Shown: positions 42,454 to 52,184, counted from the stretch's first letter. The stretch: DNA of 64,000 nucleotides from Marinimicrobium hydrolyticum (GCF_030848505.1 NZ_JAVDDU010000006.1:1-64000), one strand, 5' to 3'. Translations and numbers: made by a program. The notes: a model not told the origin generated them from the letters alone.

Positions 42454-45453
42454 TTAGCGGCAAACAATGCCGTTCTCAAACATCACGAAACGCGGTTGGT
42501 GGCGTGCTTGTATGTGGATAACCGCTCCCAGTTCCGGTACATAGCTATCGCGCACGATTCGTTGGGTGGCTCCCCACTGGTTTGCGATCAGTGCGTTGTG
42601 CTCGGTAATCGCCAGATAGCGATAGCCTTCCACGGCGTTGTCACATGCGGCGCCCGAGACGTGTGTTCGTGTTTGCTCCTGACGGGGCTGGGTTTGGGGT
42701 AGCGCTGCAAATACGCGCTCCTGCTCTACCGGGGCGCCCGCTTGTTGGGTTGCCGGTAATGCGGCCATGGTGCGCTGGTTAGCCGGTTGTGCCTGTGCGG
42801 TGCGTCTTTGCTCAACCTGTCTTTGTTCTACAGCCGGTACTGACGCGATGCGGGTGGTCGGCACGTCAGCGCGCGCTGGAGTCAGTTGCGGTTGTGCTGG
42901 CGCTCTCGTACTGGCGGTACGGCGAGCCTCGGCGTATATGGCCTCACACGCACGGGGATTGCTGAAGGCACCGGTTGCTGCCTCGGCTTCACACATCCGG
43001 TTGTTCATCCAGCCAAAATTGGCGGTTAAACGGCTTGCCTCTGAATCGACAGATTCGACGCTGGTCTGCATCTGCGCAAGCTGCGACTGCACGCTTTGCT
43101 CAAGTGACGAAATGGCCTCGCGCATTTCAGTGAACGCGCCGTTTTGAGCCTCGGCCGTACGCTGAGCAAGATCCACGGTCTCGGTCATCCGCTCGCTCAG
43201 CGCCGCCATTCTCTGCTCCAGTGACGCGAGCTGTTCGGTCAGTGCTGCCGACGGTGGCGCTTCCGCTTGAGCGCTGGGCGATGGTGCCGCAGCGGTGTTA
43301 AAAGAGTTCTGTCCGTTTTCGGACAATGGCGCGATGGGGGTGGCTTGCACGGTGGCTTGGACCTGGGCAGGCAAAGCGGCGATGGCCTCTCTGGCGGCAT
43401 CGATGTCACTGAGAATTACCGCCTGGTCGCGAGAACCGAGCCCTAACGATTGCATATACCCCTGGGCCGCTCGTAAGGCCACTTCACGCTGGCGGCTATC
43501 GCTCATACCCATGACTTCAGCGCGGGCCTTAGCTTGAGCTTCCACTACAGCGACTTCCACGATCTGCCCTGAGTAACCGACATCTCTCATCTGCGCTTCG
43601 GTTAACACTTTAGCCAGATGGGCTACTCGTGCCATCTCGCTCATACCCTGGCTGTCCGCTTCGTTGCGAGCTTCGGAGAGCACTTGTGCATAACGATCGG
43701 GGCTCTCGGTTTCACTACCCGTCGTAACGGTACCGGCGTATGCCGATGTGCGGGCAATCATTTCTTGCGTGGTGCTTTCACCGAACCCGGCCGAGCGAAT
43801 GACTTCCTGCAGCGCCTCATCCCCCGCCGCTGCGGCTTGGGAATCGCTTAGGCTAGTGCTGCCAGCGATGACCGCTGCGCGCTCCCCCAGAGCCATGATT
43901 TCCAACTCACTCAGGCCAGTCTCTTGTGCCTGAACCATGGCGGCAATCCGGGCGCGTTCGGCATTGATATCTAGCGTCGATACGTTGCGTCGATTCGCTT
44001 CGTAGCTAATAGCCGCGTTGGCTAGCTCGATCTGGCGCTGCTCGTTTGCGCCCTCGCTTCTCGCCGCTCCGGCCACCGAGGCGGCGACGTAGCCAATCAT
44101 TTCAACAGGGTCGCCCTGATTCGGCGCAACGCTGGCGTTCAGCACAATGTGCGCAGCCAACGCAGCGGCCACATCGGCGCCAAGACTGCGCTCAGCGACC
44201 AGAGTATCCAGTGCTTGCTTGTGCCCGGTGCTTTGCACCACAAACAGCACTGTTTGGTAATCGTCCAGTCCTGCCTGGTTCGCGCGCACTCTCGCCGCCG
44301 CTACATCGACATGGATCCGCTTAGCCTGCTCGTTCATGCCGAGCGCTTGCGCCTGGTGCGATGCCTGAAGAGCAGCGGCCGTCACCTCCCGAGTGGACGC
44401 ATTCAGCCCCGCCGCCTGCGCCGCAAAATTTAACCAACCACCTTTTTCATCCAAAGAAACCGGCGCTTGGCGCCCGGCGGCTATTTGCTCGAACGCTTGC
44501 ACCAAACCGCGTTCGGGGGCTTCGTGACCCTGTGCTTGTTCGATTGCATTCGATAACAGATTCAACTCATCATTTCGCTGATTGGCGACTCTCTCAGCGA
44601 CACCCACTTCTACGCCGATCTGCAGAGCGGTTTCCTTCGCTATCGCTTCTATTTCGATGGCCGAAAGAATGGTGCCCAAGGCAAACCCGGTATCAATGGA
44701 CGCGTCCAAGACCGTGTTGATTCTTTCATCACCCGGAGCCGCACTTCTTTGCAACTGGGCCACCACTGAGCCAATGCTGCGCTCTACCGACTGCTTCAGA
44801 TGGATGTAGTCTTCTATCTGTGCAGACCCAAGACCAAGCTGTTGGCCGGAGCGCTCTATCACGGAGGTTAATATAGACCCTTGTAGTCTCGGATCACCGA
44901 GAATAAGCCGCTCTACCTGTTGGCTATGCACCACATACCCAATTTGCTCCAGCGGGGACAGATTGCCGAGCCGTCGCACCTCAGAGACGGCATCCATCAT
45001 GGCGGGCGATTGGCTCGACTCGGTGGCAGGGGCGCGATCGGCTCGCGGCGCACTCGCGCCTTCACTGACCCGATCCATCATGTTTGTCGCAAACCCGGGC
45101 AGCTCTCTGTCCTGGCTCGAAAAAAAGTAGGTCGATCCGAGCACCACTACCACCGCGAGCGCGGTAATACTGCCGCCGGCAATCCAGGCGGTTCGCCGTA
45201 AACGGTGCGCACTTGCCGGTGGTGAACTCGCGCTTTTCTGTGTGCTGGATGGCTCCGAGGCTTCCACTGCTTTCGCGGGCTCTTGCTCAGTGTCGTCAAT
45301 CGGCCAGGACATATCCTCGCCGGCTGGCTCCGCCTTGGGCTCAGGCTTTGGCTCAGTGGGGCGTTGCTCCAGACCAAGATCAGACTCGGTATCCTCTATC
45401 GATTCCTCTTCAGCACTGGTGCGGTCGAGCAGGTATATGTTTCGCTTTTCCAT
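42454..45453 (-). CDS. Giant DotF/IcmG (TraP)-position protein (999 aa)
   Basis: Stands where icmG/traP is found, but it is about four times longer than those (roughly 240-270 aa). Layout: acidic cytosolic N terminus (about 90 residues, PKPEPKAEPAGED), one membrane helix (AWIAGGSITALAVVVVLGST), about 600 residues of Ala-rich helices with repeated G-[LM]-[NSD] turns, a coiled coil (LASLEQRMAALSERMTETVD), a Pro/Gln linker and a small C-terminal domain ending FVMFENGIVCR. The expanded helical part probably forms a long periplasmic rod paired with DotG. Confidence 0.65.
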   Translation of the reverse strand: MEKRNIYLLDRTSAEEESIEDTESDLGLEQRPTEPKPEPKAEPAGEDMSWPIDDTEQEPAKAVEASEPSSTQKSASSPPASAHRLRRTAWIAGGSITALAVVVVLGSTYFFSSQDRELPGFATNMMDRVSEGASAPRADRAPATESSQSPAMMDAVSEVRRLGNLSPLEQIGYVVHSQQVERLILGDPRLQGSILTSVIERSGQQLGLGSAQIEDYIHLKQSVERSIGSVVAQLQRSAAPGDERINTVLDASIDTGFALGTILSAIEIEAIAKETALQIGVEVGVAERVANQRNDELNLLSNAIEQAQGHEAPERGLVQAFEQIAAGRQAPVSLDEKGGWLNFAAQAAGLNASTREVTAAALQASHQAQALGMNEQAKRIHVDVAAARVRANQAGLDDYQTVLFVVQSTGHKQALDTLVAERSLGADVAAALAAHIVLNASVAPNQGDPVEMIGYVAASVAGAARSEGANEQRQIELANAAISYEANRRNVSTLDINAERARIAAMVQAQETGLSELEIMALGERAAVIAGSTSLSDSQAAAAGDEALQEVIRSAGFGESTTQEMIARTSAYAGTVTTGSETESPDRYAQVLSEARNEADSQGMSEMARVAHLAKVLTEAQMRDVGYSGQIVEVAVVEAQAKARAEVMGMSDSRQREVALRAAQGYMQSLGLGSRDQAVILSDIDAAREAIAALPAQVQATVQATPIAPLSENGQNSFNTAAAPSPSAQAEAPPSAALTEQLASLEQRMAALSERMTETVDLAQRTAEAQNGAFTEMREAISSLEQSVQSQLAQMQTSVESVDSEASRLTANFGWMNNRMCEAEAATGAFSNPRACEAIYAEARRTASTRAPAQPQLTPARADVPTTRIASVPAVEQRQVEQRRTAQAQPANQRTMAALPATQQAGAPVEQERVFAALPQTQPRQEQTRTHVSGAACDNAVEGYRYLAITEHNALIANQWGATQRIVRDSYVPELGAVIHIQARHQPRFVMFENGIVCR

Positions 45454-45465
45454 ATCGATAATCCG

Positions 45466-48400
45466 TCAGTTCGGTTCTGGGTAGTAAAGTGTGTTAATGG
45501 CCAGCAATCGCATCGTTTCGTTATACGCATCGATGGTGATCGGTCGGGCTTTATACCTCTCGCCCTCTTCGCCGAGCACCCCCAGCGCTTCGGACAGGCC
45601 CAATCGGCGCGCTTCGCTGCTATCAAGCGGCGATATCGTCGTGCCTACTGGGGTTCCTTCCTGGTTGGTAATTTGCTGGACGTTGCGACGCGCTTCCATA
45701 GCGGCGGTGCCACCGGCGGCGACCGCTCGCATCGAGACGCCGACAAAACGCTGCAACCAGTGACGGTTAACCTCGGTGGCAAAGCCGGGCAAACCGCTAT
45801 CGGGGTGGAAGGCCACCAGATCAACGCCGTCGATTTCCTGCCCACGCCAAATCATGCGGTTAAAGCGCAAGCCGATCGTCTCGGCCCAATCGCTGTTTCG
45901 TTGCCAGCGACCAATAATTTCCGCGCCGTCAAACGGGCCGCCAATTAGTGTCGCCACGACTTCGTTTGGGGCGTTATCCGTATTGACGCGAGTGACCATG
46001 ACCCCGAACAAAAACTTTCCCGCCGGGATGGCGAGCCTGCTCGGGTCTGGATTGTCGCCCTCTTCGTTGGCAGCAACTTCCTGATCCACTGCACCGCCCT
46101 GCCCTGGCGCAGCTCCTCCATTATTCTGGGGTTCGCCGACAGGCCAAACGGTCGTTGTGGCAACAGCGCGCAGTCGCTCTGGCGGGATTTCTGCTCGACC
46201 CGGTTCCTGCTGAAGTTCCTCGGCCACCATTGCGGCAACGTAGTTAACATCCGCTCGATTAAATCCTTCGGTTGCTCGGGATGGCTCTGGGGTAGAGGCC
46301 GTGTCGGCCATCGGTGCAATAGCACCGGTAGCCGATCGCGCCGCATCTTCGACCTGCGCCATAACGCGGTTCATTTCGTCCCGGCCCAGCCGTTCAAGCC
46401 GGCCCACCGTTTCAGCCGCACTGATCGCGGCCGCTACCTGTTGCTCGGCGGAACGACCGGCCTCCGCTGCCGCTTCTTGCGCAGCTCTGGCCGCGTTGAT
46501 GGCCGCCAACTCTCGTGGCATCCCGCCTTCTCGGGCTACTTCATACGCCGCTTTGGCAGCGGCCATGGCTTGTTGCTCAGCGTTCCATCGAGCGTAGGCG
46601 GCGGCGGCTCTAGCGGCCATTGCCGCCAAGTCGATGGCGTCTTGTTCTGACAGACCGGCCAGACGAGCGGCGTTTGCCGCGGCTTCAGCGGCTAGGTCAA
46701 CCACCTCTTCACTGGAAAGCCCCGCCCGTCTCGCCGCTTCGGCGGCGGCCTCGGCGGCGGCCATCGCTTGGCGCTTAGCATCCCAGTCAAGATTGGCTGC
46801 GGCTTGTTGGGCGGCCTGAGCCGCCGCTCGGGCTTGATCCTGGGCAGAGAGACCCTGGGCCCGCGCGGCTTGACGCGCGGCTTCGGCGGCCGCTTGAACC
46901 TGGCGCTCTTCGCTCCACTCCAGTTCTTGCGCCGCTTTTTGCGCCGCTTGTGCCGCATGCGCCCTTTGTTGAGCCGCGCTCATACCGAGATCTTCGGCCG
47001 CTTGCCGGGCGGCAGCGGCGGCCGCTTGGACCTGGCGCTCCTCACTCCAACCCAGTTCGGCGGCGGCTTGTTGGGCGGCGGCAGCGGCAGCGGCAATTTG
47101 TTCGGCTTCGGACAACCCGGCGTCAGCCGCAGCGGCGCGCGCCGCACGAGCGGCTGCATCGACGATTTTTGCATCATCCCAACCCAGTGACTCCCCAGCT
47201 TCCCGGGCGGCTCTAGCGGCTAACGCTATTTGCTCTTCTTTGGACAGGCCGGCGGCCTCGGCGGCCGCTCGGGCCGCTCGGGCGGCGGCCTCCACTTGTT
47301 CTTCTTCACTCATACCAGCCGCTGCAGCGGCTTGTCGGGCGGCGGCAGCAGCGGCCATGGCTTGCTCTTCAGCGCTCCAGCCCAAATCGGCGGCCGCTTG
47401 CTGTGCGGCTCGGGCGGCGGCCTCTACTTGCGCCTGAGCCGATAGACCAGCATCGGCAGCGGCTTGTCGGGCGGCAGCGGCGGCCGCTTGCACCTGCCGC
47501 TCTTCACTCCAGCCGAGGTTCTGCGCCGCTTGTTGGGCAGCAGCGGCGGCCGCCGCAATTTGTTCTTCCGCCGATAGCCCCGCATCGGCCGCCGCTTGAC
47601 GGGCAGCGGCGGCGGCCGCTTGCACTTGACGCTCTTCGCTCCAGTCTAAGGATCGGGCCGCGTCTTGGGCGGCTTCGGCGGCTAACCGTATCTGCGCCTG
47701 TTCATCCAGCCCCATATCGGCGGCCATTTGTTGGGCGGCGGCGGCGGCGAGTCGAACTTGATCTTCCTCGCTCATTCCGAGGGCGGCGGCCGCCGCGCGT
47801 GCATTCTCTCCGGCCAAACGGGCCAGCTGCTCCGCATCCAGCCCCAGCTCCATGCCCGCAAATTGAGTGCAGTACTGCACCATGCGCAGCACTTCCTCGT
47901 CTTCCATTCCCCGCGCCATTGCAATCTCGCGGGTAGCTTCGGCGGCGAAACGAACGACATCCTCCGGCTCCATTCCGCTGTTGAGACCTTCTTCGATCGC
48001 GGCGCTGCACGCGTTAACCGCCTGACGCTCGGCACTGAGCGCCGCATCGGGTTCGAGGAAGTTCACGATGGCGAGTCGGTTGGGGGTGAAGTTCTGCTGA
48101 CGACTGCGAGCCTGTAAGCGTCGCTGTTCGTTCTCGCTGATAATTTGCGCTTCTTGCTCGCGCGTAACGCGGCCTTCTTCCGGTACACCGAAATCACCGG
48201 CCCAGCGGTCATCGATGTTCAGTCGCTCAGTGGTATCGGTTGAGCGGTTGAGTGTGAGCAAGCCAATCGCAATAATCACAGCCGCGACAAGCAGAAGCGC
48301 ACGGAACTGTGTTTTCTGGCCCGGATCGACCAATGGGTCAACCAATCCGCCCCAAAGACGCTTATGCAAAGGCGGCTTCGGGGGGATTACCGGATCGTAG

Positions 48401-48492
48401 TCAGGAAGCTCGAAAGACTCCTCTGGGGTGTTTTCGGGCTCTACGTTTTCGTTTTCGTTATCGTTATCGTTATCGTTATCGTCATCGGCCAT
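45466..48492 (-). CDS. dotG: DotG/IcmE (TraO), VirB10-like core protein with 22-residue repeats (1008 aa)
   Basis: Core-channel protein. It has an Asp/Asn-rich start (MADDDNDNDNDNENENV), one membrane helix (ALLLVAAVIIAIGLLTL), then about 25 in-phase 22-residue helical repeats, then a C-terminal VirB10/TrbI domain (GGPFDGAEIIGRWQRNSDWA, LRFNRMIWRGQEIDGVDLVA). The last 190 residues are the conserved outer-membrane-complex part. I use the ATG at 48492; the open frame begins 8 codons earlier. It overlaps dotH by 11 bp. Confidence 0.87.
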   Translation of the reverse strand: MADDDNDNDNDNENENVEPENTPEESFELPDYDPVIPPKPPLHKRLWGGLVDPLVDPGQKTQFRALLLVAAVIIAIGLLTLNRSTDTTERLNIDDRWAGDFGVPEEGRVTREQEAQIISENEQRRLQARSRQQNFTPNRLAIVNFLEPDAALSAERQAVNACSAAIEEGLNSGMEPEDVVRFAAEATREIAMARGMEDEEVLRMVQYCTQFAGMELGLDAEQLARLAGENARAAAAALGMSEEDQVRLAAAAAQQMAADMGLDEQAQIRLAAEAAQDAARSLDWSEERQVQAAAAAARQAAADAGLSAEEQIAAAAAAAQQAAQNLGWSEERQVQAAAAAARQAAADAGLSAQAQVEAAARAAQQAAADLGWSAEEQAMAAAAAARQAAAAAGMSEEEQVEAAARAARAAAEAAGLSKEEQIALAARAAREAGESLGWDDAKIVDAAARAARAAAADAGLSEAEQIAAAAAAAQQAAAELGWSEERQVQAAAAAARQAAEDLGMSAAQQRAHAAQAAQKAAQELEWSEERQVQAAAEAARQAARAQGLSAQDQARAAAQAAQQAAANLDWDAKRQAMAAAEAAAEAARRAGLSSEEVVDLAAEAAANAARLAGLSEQDAIDLAAMAARAAAAYARWNAEQQAMAAAKAAYEVAREGGMPRELAAINAARAAQEAAAEAGRSAEQQVAAAISAAETVGRLERLGRDEMNRVMAQVEDAARSATGAIAPMADTASTPEPSRATEGFNRADVNYVAAMVAEELQQEPGRAEIPPERLRAVATTTVWPVGEPQNNGGAAPGQGGAVDQEVAANEEGDNPDPSRLAIPAGKFLFGVMVTRVNTDNAPNEVVATLIGGPFDGAEIIGRWQRNSDWAETIGLRFNRMIWRGQEIDGVDLVAFHPDSGLPGFATEVNRHWLQRFVGVSMRAVAAGGTAAMEARRNVQQITNQEGTPVGTTISPLDSSEARRLGLSEALGVLGEEGERYKARPITIDAYNETMRLLAINTLYYPEPN
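46393..47976 (-). repeat. DotG repeat tract: 24 in-phase 66-bp units
   Basis: Codes for 24 consecutive 22-residue units without a single insertion or deletion. A unit starts with G-L/W/M-S-x-E-x-Q, continues with about ten mostly Ala residues, and ends A-A-x-x-L/A. Trp and Leu/Met alternate at position 2 over much of the tract (GWSEERQVQ then GLSAEEQIA), so a 44-residue higher-order unit is visible. A further degenerate unit precedes the tract. Identical sub-blocks recur, which suggests recombination among units. Confidence 0.85.
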
Positions 48493-49471
48493 CGCGGCGA
48501 TACTCCCTGTAACCAAGCACGTTCTCAGGTGCTTTCAATTCAATCTTTACGATTTGCCCGTGCCGATTGAACCCACTAACGAATCTCGGGCGCCCATTAA
48601 ACCGGTAAACCACTTGATTCATTGGGCCAGGGGTAATGGCTTCGGCCCCTGGGTTTGGCAACGTAATGTCCGTGCGCAAGTAGGTTTTTCCGTTGACGTA
48701 AATGGCAGCGTACTGCCCTGTGGGTAGGCGTTGGCGCGTGCGGGTGCGCACCTCCACTTGTAAATCCACGCCATCGCCTAAGCGCGTGGCGGGCACGCCG
48801 TCGATCAACGCCCGCGCCACGTAATCGTCGGTCTCGGGGATCGTGAGGCGCGTATCCTGAAGTTGAGCCGGACTTGGCGCATCGGGGTTGGTTACCGGCA
48901 GCATGACAATCACCTCGTCGTGGTAGCTGCCTTTTCGACCAACCAGGGGAATTTGTACAGCCCGGTCCAGCCCCCGGAAAAACACTCTCAGGTTTGATCG
49001 TCCCGCTAAACGCGTTGTGCCGACGGTGAGAATGTGGGCAATATCCAGATCCTCTTCGCCGGCCTGGCAGTTATCGCTGATCCCGGTACAGACCACGAAC
49101 GTGGTGTTATCCCCGACGCGGGAAATCCTTGTCGGGTAGGGGTTACCATTGGCATCCAGAAACGTCAGCGTGGTGATGTAGCCCTGTGAGACTTCCAGCT
49201 CAAAAGGCAGGGTCAACTCATTGCGCGTTAGCGTCACGGATTCCGACTTACGTTGTATCTTGGGGTCGTACTGACGGTAACGATCGTATTCTCTATTTGC
49301 TTCATAGGTTTGACGAAACAAGTCCGGACCGCCGCCACGCTGGCGCTCTACCCCCTCTCGGACTTCGGGCCGTGGGGTTGGATCGAAGTCCTCCGGACTG
49401 GTCCTTTGCTCAGCACTGGCAGTGCCAGCCAAGGCAAACGTAAACACGACGATGCTCCACCGGATCCACAT
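48482..49471 (-). CDS. dotH: DotH/IcmK (TraN) outer-membrane complex protein (329 aa)
   Basis: Signal peptide MWIRWSIVVFTFALAGTASA, then a domain with ELTLPFELEVSQGYITTLTF, then TTFVVCTGISDNCQAGEEDL, RLAGRSNLRVFFRGLDRAVQ. A C-terminal beta-rich VirB9-like part follows (LRVFFRGLD ... YRFNGRPRFVSGFN). In Legionella DotH is part of the DotC-DotD-DotH outer-membrane ring. I choose the ATG at 49471 because the upstream extension lacks a signal peptide and would overlap dotI. DotC and DotD genes are not in this window. Confidence 0.83.
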   Translation of the reverse strand: MWIRWSIVVFTFALAGTASAEQRTSPEDFDPTPRPEVREGVERQRGGGPDLFRQTYEANREYDRYRQYDPKIQRKSESVTLTRNELTLPFELEVSQGYITTLTFLDANGNPYPTRISRVGDNTTFVVCTGISDNCQAGEEDLDIAHILTVGTTRLAGRSNLRVFFRGLDRAVQIPLVGRKGSYHDEVIVMLPVTNPDAPSPAQLQDTRLTIPETDDYVARALIDGVPATRLGDGVDLQVEVRTRTRQRLPTGQYAAIYVNGKTYLRTDITLPNPGAEAITPGPMNQVVYRFNGRPRFVSGFNRHGQIVKIELKAPENVLGYREYRRDGR

Positions 49472-49473
49472 AC

Positions 49474-50211
49474 TTATCGCTCCCGGTAGTTTTCGTCGAT
49501 GCGGATGCACTGCAGGCCTCTCGGGCTCACAGATAAAGGCACTTGCTCGACATCGATGACGACATCGTATTCTCGGTTGACGGGTCGGCTTGTGCCGAGG
49601 ATTTTCTCGCTGATCACCGCGTTGATTCGCCAACCTTTGCGACCAGTAGAATCCAGCACCCACTCATTATCTACTCGGGAGTGAACCAGCGCACCTTCAT
49701 AGCGTTGGTTAAAGTTCAGCGCCGCGTTGAAGACGCCGCCTTGGCGCAGAGTTTCGTAGTAGTTGTTAATCACGCTCGGCTGGCACACGCTCATCAAATC
49801 AGTGAACACGTCCATATAATTGTTGTATGTCCATGTGTGCATCTGCACTGCGATATCCCGCGCAAAGTTATTAACGGCGGCGGTTGTGTGTGTGGGGTAT
49901 TCCAGGCCGTGTGTTTCGTAGACGTGCCCTTCTTGATTGATATAGAAGTAGCGAAATTGCACGTCTCGCGCCCAACCGGCCCACGCCGCCACAACGGTAA
50001 TAACCAGAAATAGGAACGTGACCAGAAATTTCTGGTTATTGGACTCAGCGAGTTTTCGCAGTGTCTCGTTTTCCGTCAAAATCCCCCGAAACGCGATCAG
50101 TGGGTCATCCCTGAGCAGCTGCTGTAACTCCCGGGCGGCCTCCTCTGCGCTCACGCCTTCATCGTGACCTTCGGTGGTTTTTTTGGAATTTTTAGGTGTT
50201 TTTTGCGTCAT
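49474..50211 (-). CDS. dotI: DotI/IcmL (TraM) inner-membrane protein (245 aa)
   Basis: Fits DotI/IcmL: a short acidic cytosolic part, one membrane helix (FLVTFLFLVITVVAAWAGWA, about residues 62-81), then a VirB8-like periplasmic domain (TTAAVNNFARDIAVQMHTWT, then YYETLRQGGVFNAALN). The open frame starts at a TTG at 50256, but the ATG at 50211 is more likely. First gene of the transfer operon; the shared operator lies 49-71 bp upstream. No IcmM/DotJ paralogue is present, as in IncI plasmids. Confidence 0.85.
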   Translation of the reverse strand: MTQKTPKNSKKTTEGHDEGVSAEEAARELQQLLRDDPLIAFRGILTENETLRKLAESNNQKFLVTFLFLVITVVAAWAGWARDVQFRYFYINQEGHVYETHGLEYPTHTTAAVNNFARDIAVQMHTWTYNNYMDVFTDLMSVCQPSVINNYYETLRQGGVFNAALNFNQRYEGALVHSRVDNEWVLDSTGRKGWRINAVISEKILGTSRPVNREYDVVIDVEQVPLSVSPRGLQCIRIDENYRER

Positions 50212-50259
50212 TAGGGGGCGCCTACTGGTCGCTATAACGTCCACTGGGGGTTTCAAAGG

Positions 50260-50282
50260 TTAGGATTATGCTATCATTATAA
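50260..50282. promoter_or_regulatory. Shared backbone operator, tra copy
   Basis: 23-bp site with arms TTAGGATTATG and TATCATTATAA, in the 111-bp space between the divergent dotI (minus) and CPHC-protein (plus) genes. TATAAT can be read on the minus strand within the site. One bound dimer could control the whole tra operon and the rightward genes. Confidence 0.6.
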
Positions 50283-50322
50283 ACAATTTTCCACCCTTAT
50301 AAGCCTCGGAGCACCTAATAAT

Positions 50323-51273
50323 ATGCGCCTTCAAACCCTCACTCTTGCGACTGCCCTGGCAGTAATATCCACTTTGACGCACGCGGCGGTGCCTGAGCAC
50401 GTAGTGAATAGGGCGACGGAGCTGGCCGTTTATGCCGGTGGGGAAAACTCCGAAATCGTGGCTATAGACCGCGTGGAGGACGTTCCCGGGCTGTCTAAAG
50501 CCACCCGTGTGCGCTACTTGGATACCCTGGGTCGGCCGCAGACGTTGCTGATGCTACCCGACGGCAAGCACTTTATCGCCGGACCTTTGGCCCAGCATCG
50601 CAATGACGATAATTCCGCCCAACGAAAGAGCGGTGACTTTCCTCAATCGCAACCAGCCCAAACTCAACGCTCGCAAAACGCGCCTCGCCCGGCGTCCTAC
50701 CGGCCAGACGGGTATCTCCGGCCCGCTTCATTCAGCACCGTCGCCGTCTCATTGTTTGAGGAAGTTGAGGATGCGCCCAAGGTGTACTTTCAGTTACTTC
50801 GGGATGCGCCTGCGGTCATTGAGGGCAGTCATCCCGATAACATTGTCTACGTGATGTTCGATCCGGCCTGTCCGCACTGTATGCGTAGCTACCACGGGCT
50901 TCGCTCTAAGATCACCTCTGGGCAATTGACGGTTCATTGGGTTCCGGTGGCGGCCGTTTCCGCCTCCCCCTACACGGCCCTGCTGGCGATGGCGGACCCT
51001 GGAGCGTCCAACGAGGTGCGGCTCGAACGGATGAAAGAGATAACCTCTAATCGTGGGGCGTACAGAGGGGAAATAGTTGATCGTTCCGGTGCTGAAAGCA
51101 TTCTTCAGAGCACTACCGGTTTACTGGCGATGATTCGGGGCTTGCAGTCCCCGGATGTTCCAGGCGGTACCCCGCAAACCTTTTATGTTGACGCCGAGGG
51201 TAGATATCGACACCATTTTGGCTATCACCCCGACCATATCCCTCAATTAACTGAAGCGCTTAATTTGGAGTAG
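50323..51273 (+). CDS. DsbC/TrbB-like thioredoxin-fold periplasmic protein (316 aa)
   Basis: Signal peptide [22 protein letters not shown]-terminal dimerisation-like region; then the active site [14 protein letters not shown] (CPHC, about residue 187) and the cis-Pro region [20 protein letters not shown]. The family isomerises or reduces disulfides in the periplasm. A middle linker is Gln/Arg-rich. Plasmid transfer systems often carry such proteins to fold Cys-rich pilins; both pilins here have paired cysteines. Divergent from dotI with a shared operator. Confidence 0.8.
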
Positions 51274-51279
51274 ATTCAA

Positions 51280-51738
51280 ATGAGCAATATTGAATGCATT
51301 GAGGATGTCGAGCGAGAGCGAGGATCCCCCGTACTGGTTCTCGCGCCTTCTGATCTCGTGGGTGCTGACCAGCGGCTCGTTGACGCTATCGCACATGAGT
51401 ATCGGGTATATCTGGATTCTGACGCTGCTGGCGGGTGTATAGTTTATGCCCGGTATGACCGGGGGTGGGTTGTTAATCCAAGCGCTCGATGGCCGATAGC
51501 AGAACTGATACGAATACTTACAGAAGTGCGCCAGTTAATCGCACCGTTTGTCGATGCGTTTGAAGCGGTGCGGGAGTGTCATAAACCGGCGATCGATCGC
51601 GAGCGGCCCGCTGACATGCAAAGCTTCCTTGATCGGAATGAGTGCGTTCCCGCTGGTACCACGGTTGGGGACTGGCGCAAGCTTGCGGACTTAGCCAAAA
51701 CATTTCCTCTTAAACATAGAGAGCATGAACCATGTTGA
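51280..51738 (+). CDS. Hypothetical protein downstream of the CPHC protein (152 aa)
   Basis: Soluble, acidic, no known domain. RLVDAIAHEYRVYLDSDAAG and ELIRILTEVRQLIAPFVDAF suggest a mixed then helical structure. Starts 6 bp after the preceding stop, so it is co-transcribed with the thioredoxin-fold gene. It ends 56 bp from a convergent gene. Confidence 0.5.
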   Translation: MSNIECIEDVERERGSPVLVLAPSDLVGADQRLVDAIAHEYRVYLDSDAAGGCIVYARYDRGWVVNPSARWPIAELIRILTEVRQLIAPFVDAFEAVRECHKPAIDRERPADMQSFLDRNECVPAGTTVGDWRKLADLAKTFPLKHREHEPC

Positions 51739-51794
51739 ACTCAGTGAACGCCAACTTTCATTTTTGAGGCCTCTGTAAGATTCTTGGATAGATC

Positions 51795-52184
51795 CTATGG
51801 CGCACTGTGGAAAAACGCCGTACTTATTCGTTCATGGAAGATTGCGACAAGGATGCCCGAAACAGCGATCGCGAGGCCGAACGCTTCAATCAGGCTCACT
51901 CCCCGTGACGGCATCATGACGTACTGTACGACGAGCGCAATGGCCATGATCGCGGTCATCGCACTAAGGGCCAGTAGAGGATAAGACAGGTAAAGAGAAC
52001 CCCTGCCGTAAAACAGGATGTAGGCTACGCTGGCCAGATACCCGGCCGGCAACGAGAATGCCGCTATCACCGACGCTCGGTACAGTGAGAGTCCTTGTGG
52101 ATCCGTCGCCGCGTGCACCCCCAGCAAGTTGGGAACCTGGACACAAATAGAGGCCACGATCAAGGCAATCAGGATCACAATCAC
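51795..52184 (-). CDS. Four-helix membrane protein (129 aa)
   Basis: Almost entirely membrane: IVILIALIVASICVQVPNLL, ASVIAAFSLPAGYLASVAYI, LLALSAMTAIMAIALVVQYV, and GLAIAVSGILVAIF. The start overlaps the end of the gene at 52181 by 4 bp. No family recognised. It belongs to a minus-strand run with the ADP-ribosyltransferase-like and primase genes (55250 to 51795). Confidence 0.55.
   Translation of the reverse strand: MIVILIALIVASICVQVPNLLGVHAATDPQGLSLYRASVIAAFSLPAGYLASVAYILFYGRGSLYLSYPLLALSAMTAIMAIALVVQYVMMPSRGVSLIEAFGLAIAVSGILVAIFHERISTAFFHSAP

Noticed and set aside
43618-47936. Several Arg/Pro-rich frames opposite dotG and the DotF-position gene
   Set aside because: They are antisense shadows of GC-rich Ala repeats; their composition follows from the complementary GCN codons.
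49472-49663. N-terminal extension of DotH
   Set aside because: The extension is Arg/Pro-rich, lies within dotI, and hides the clear signal peptide starting at 49471.
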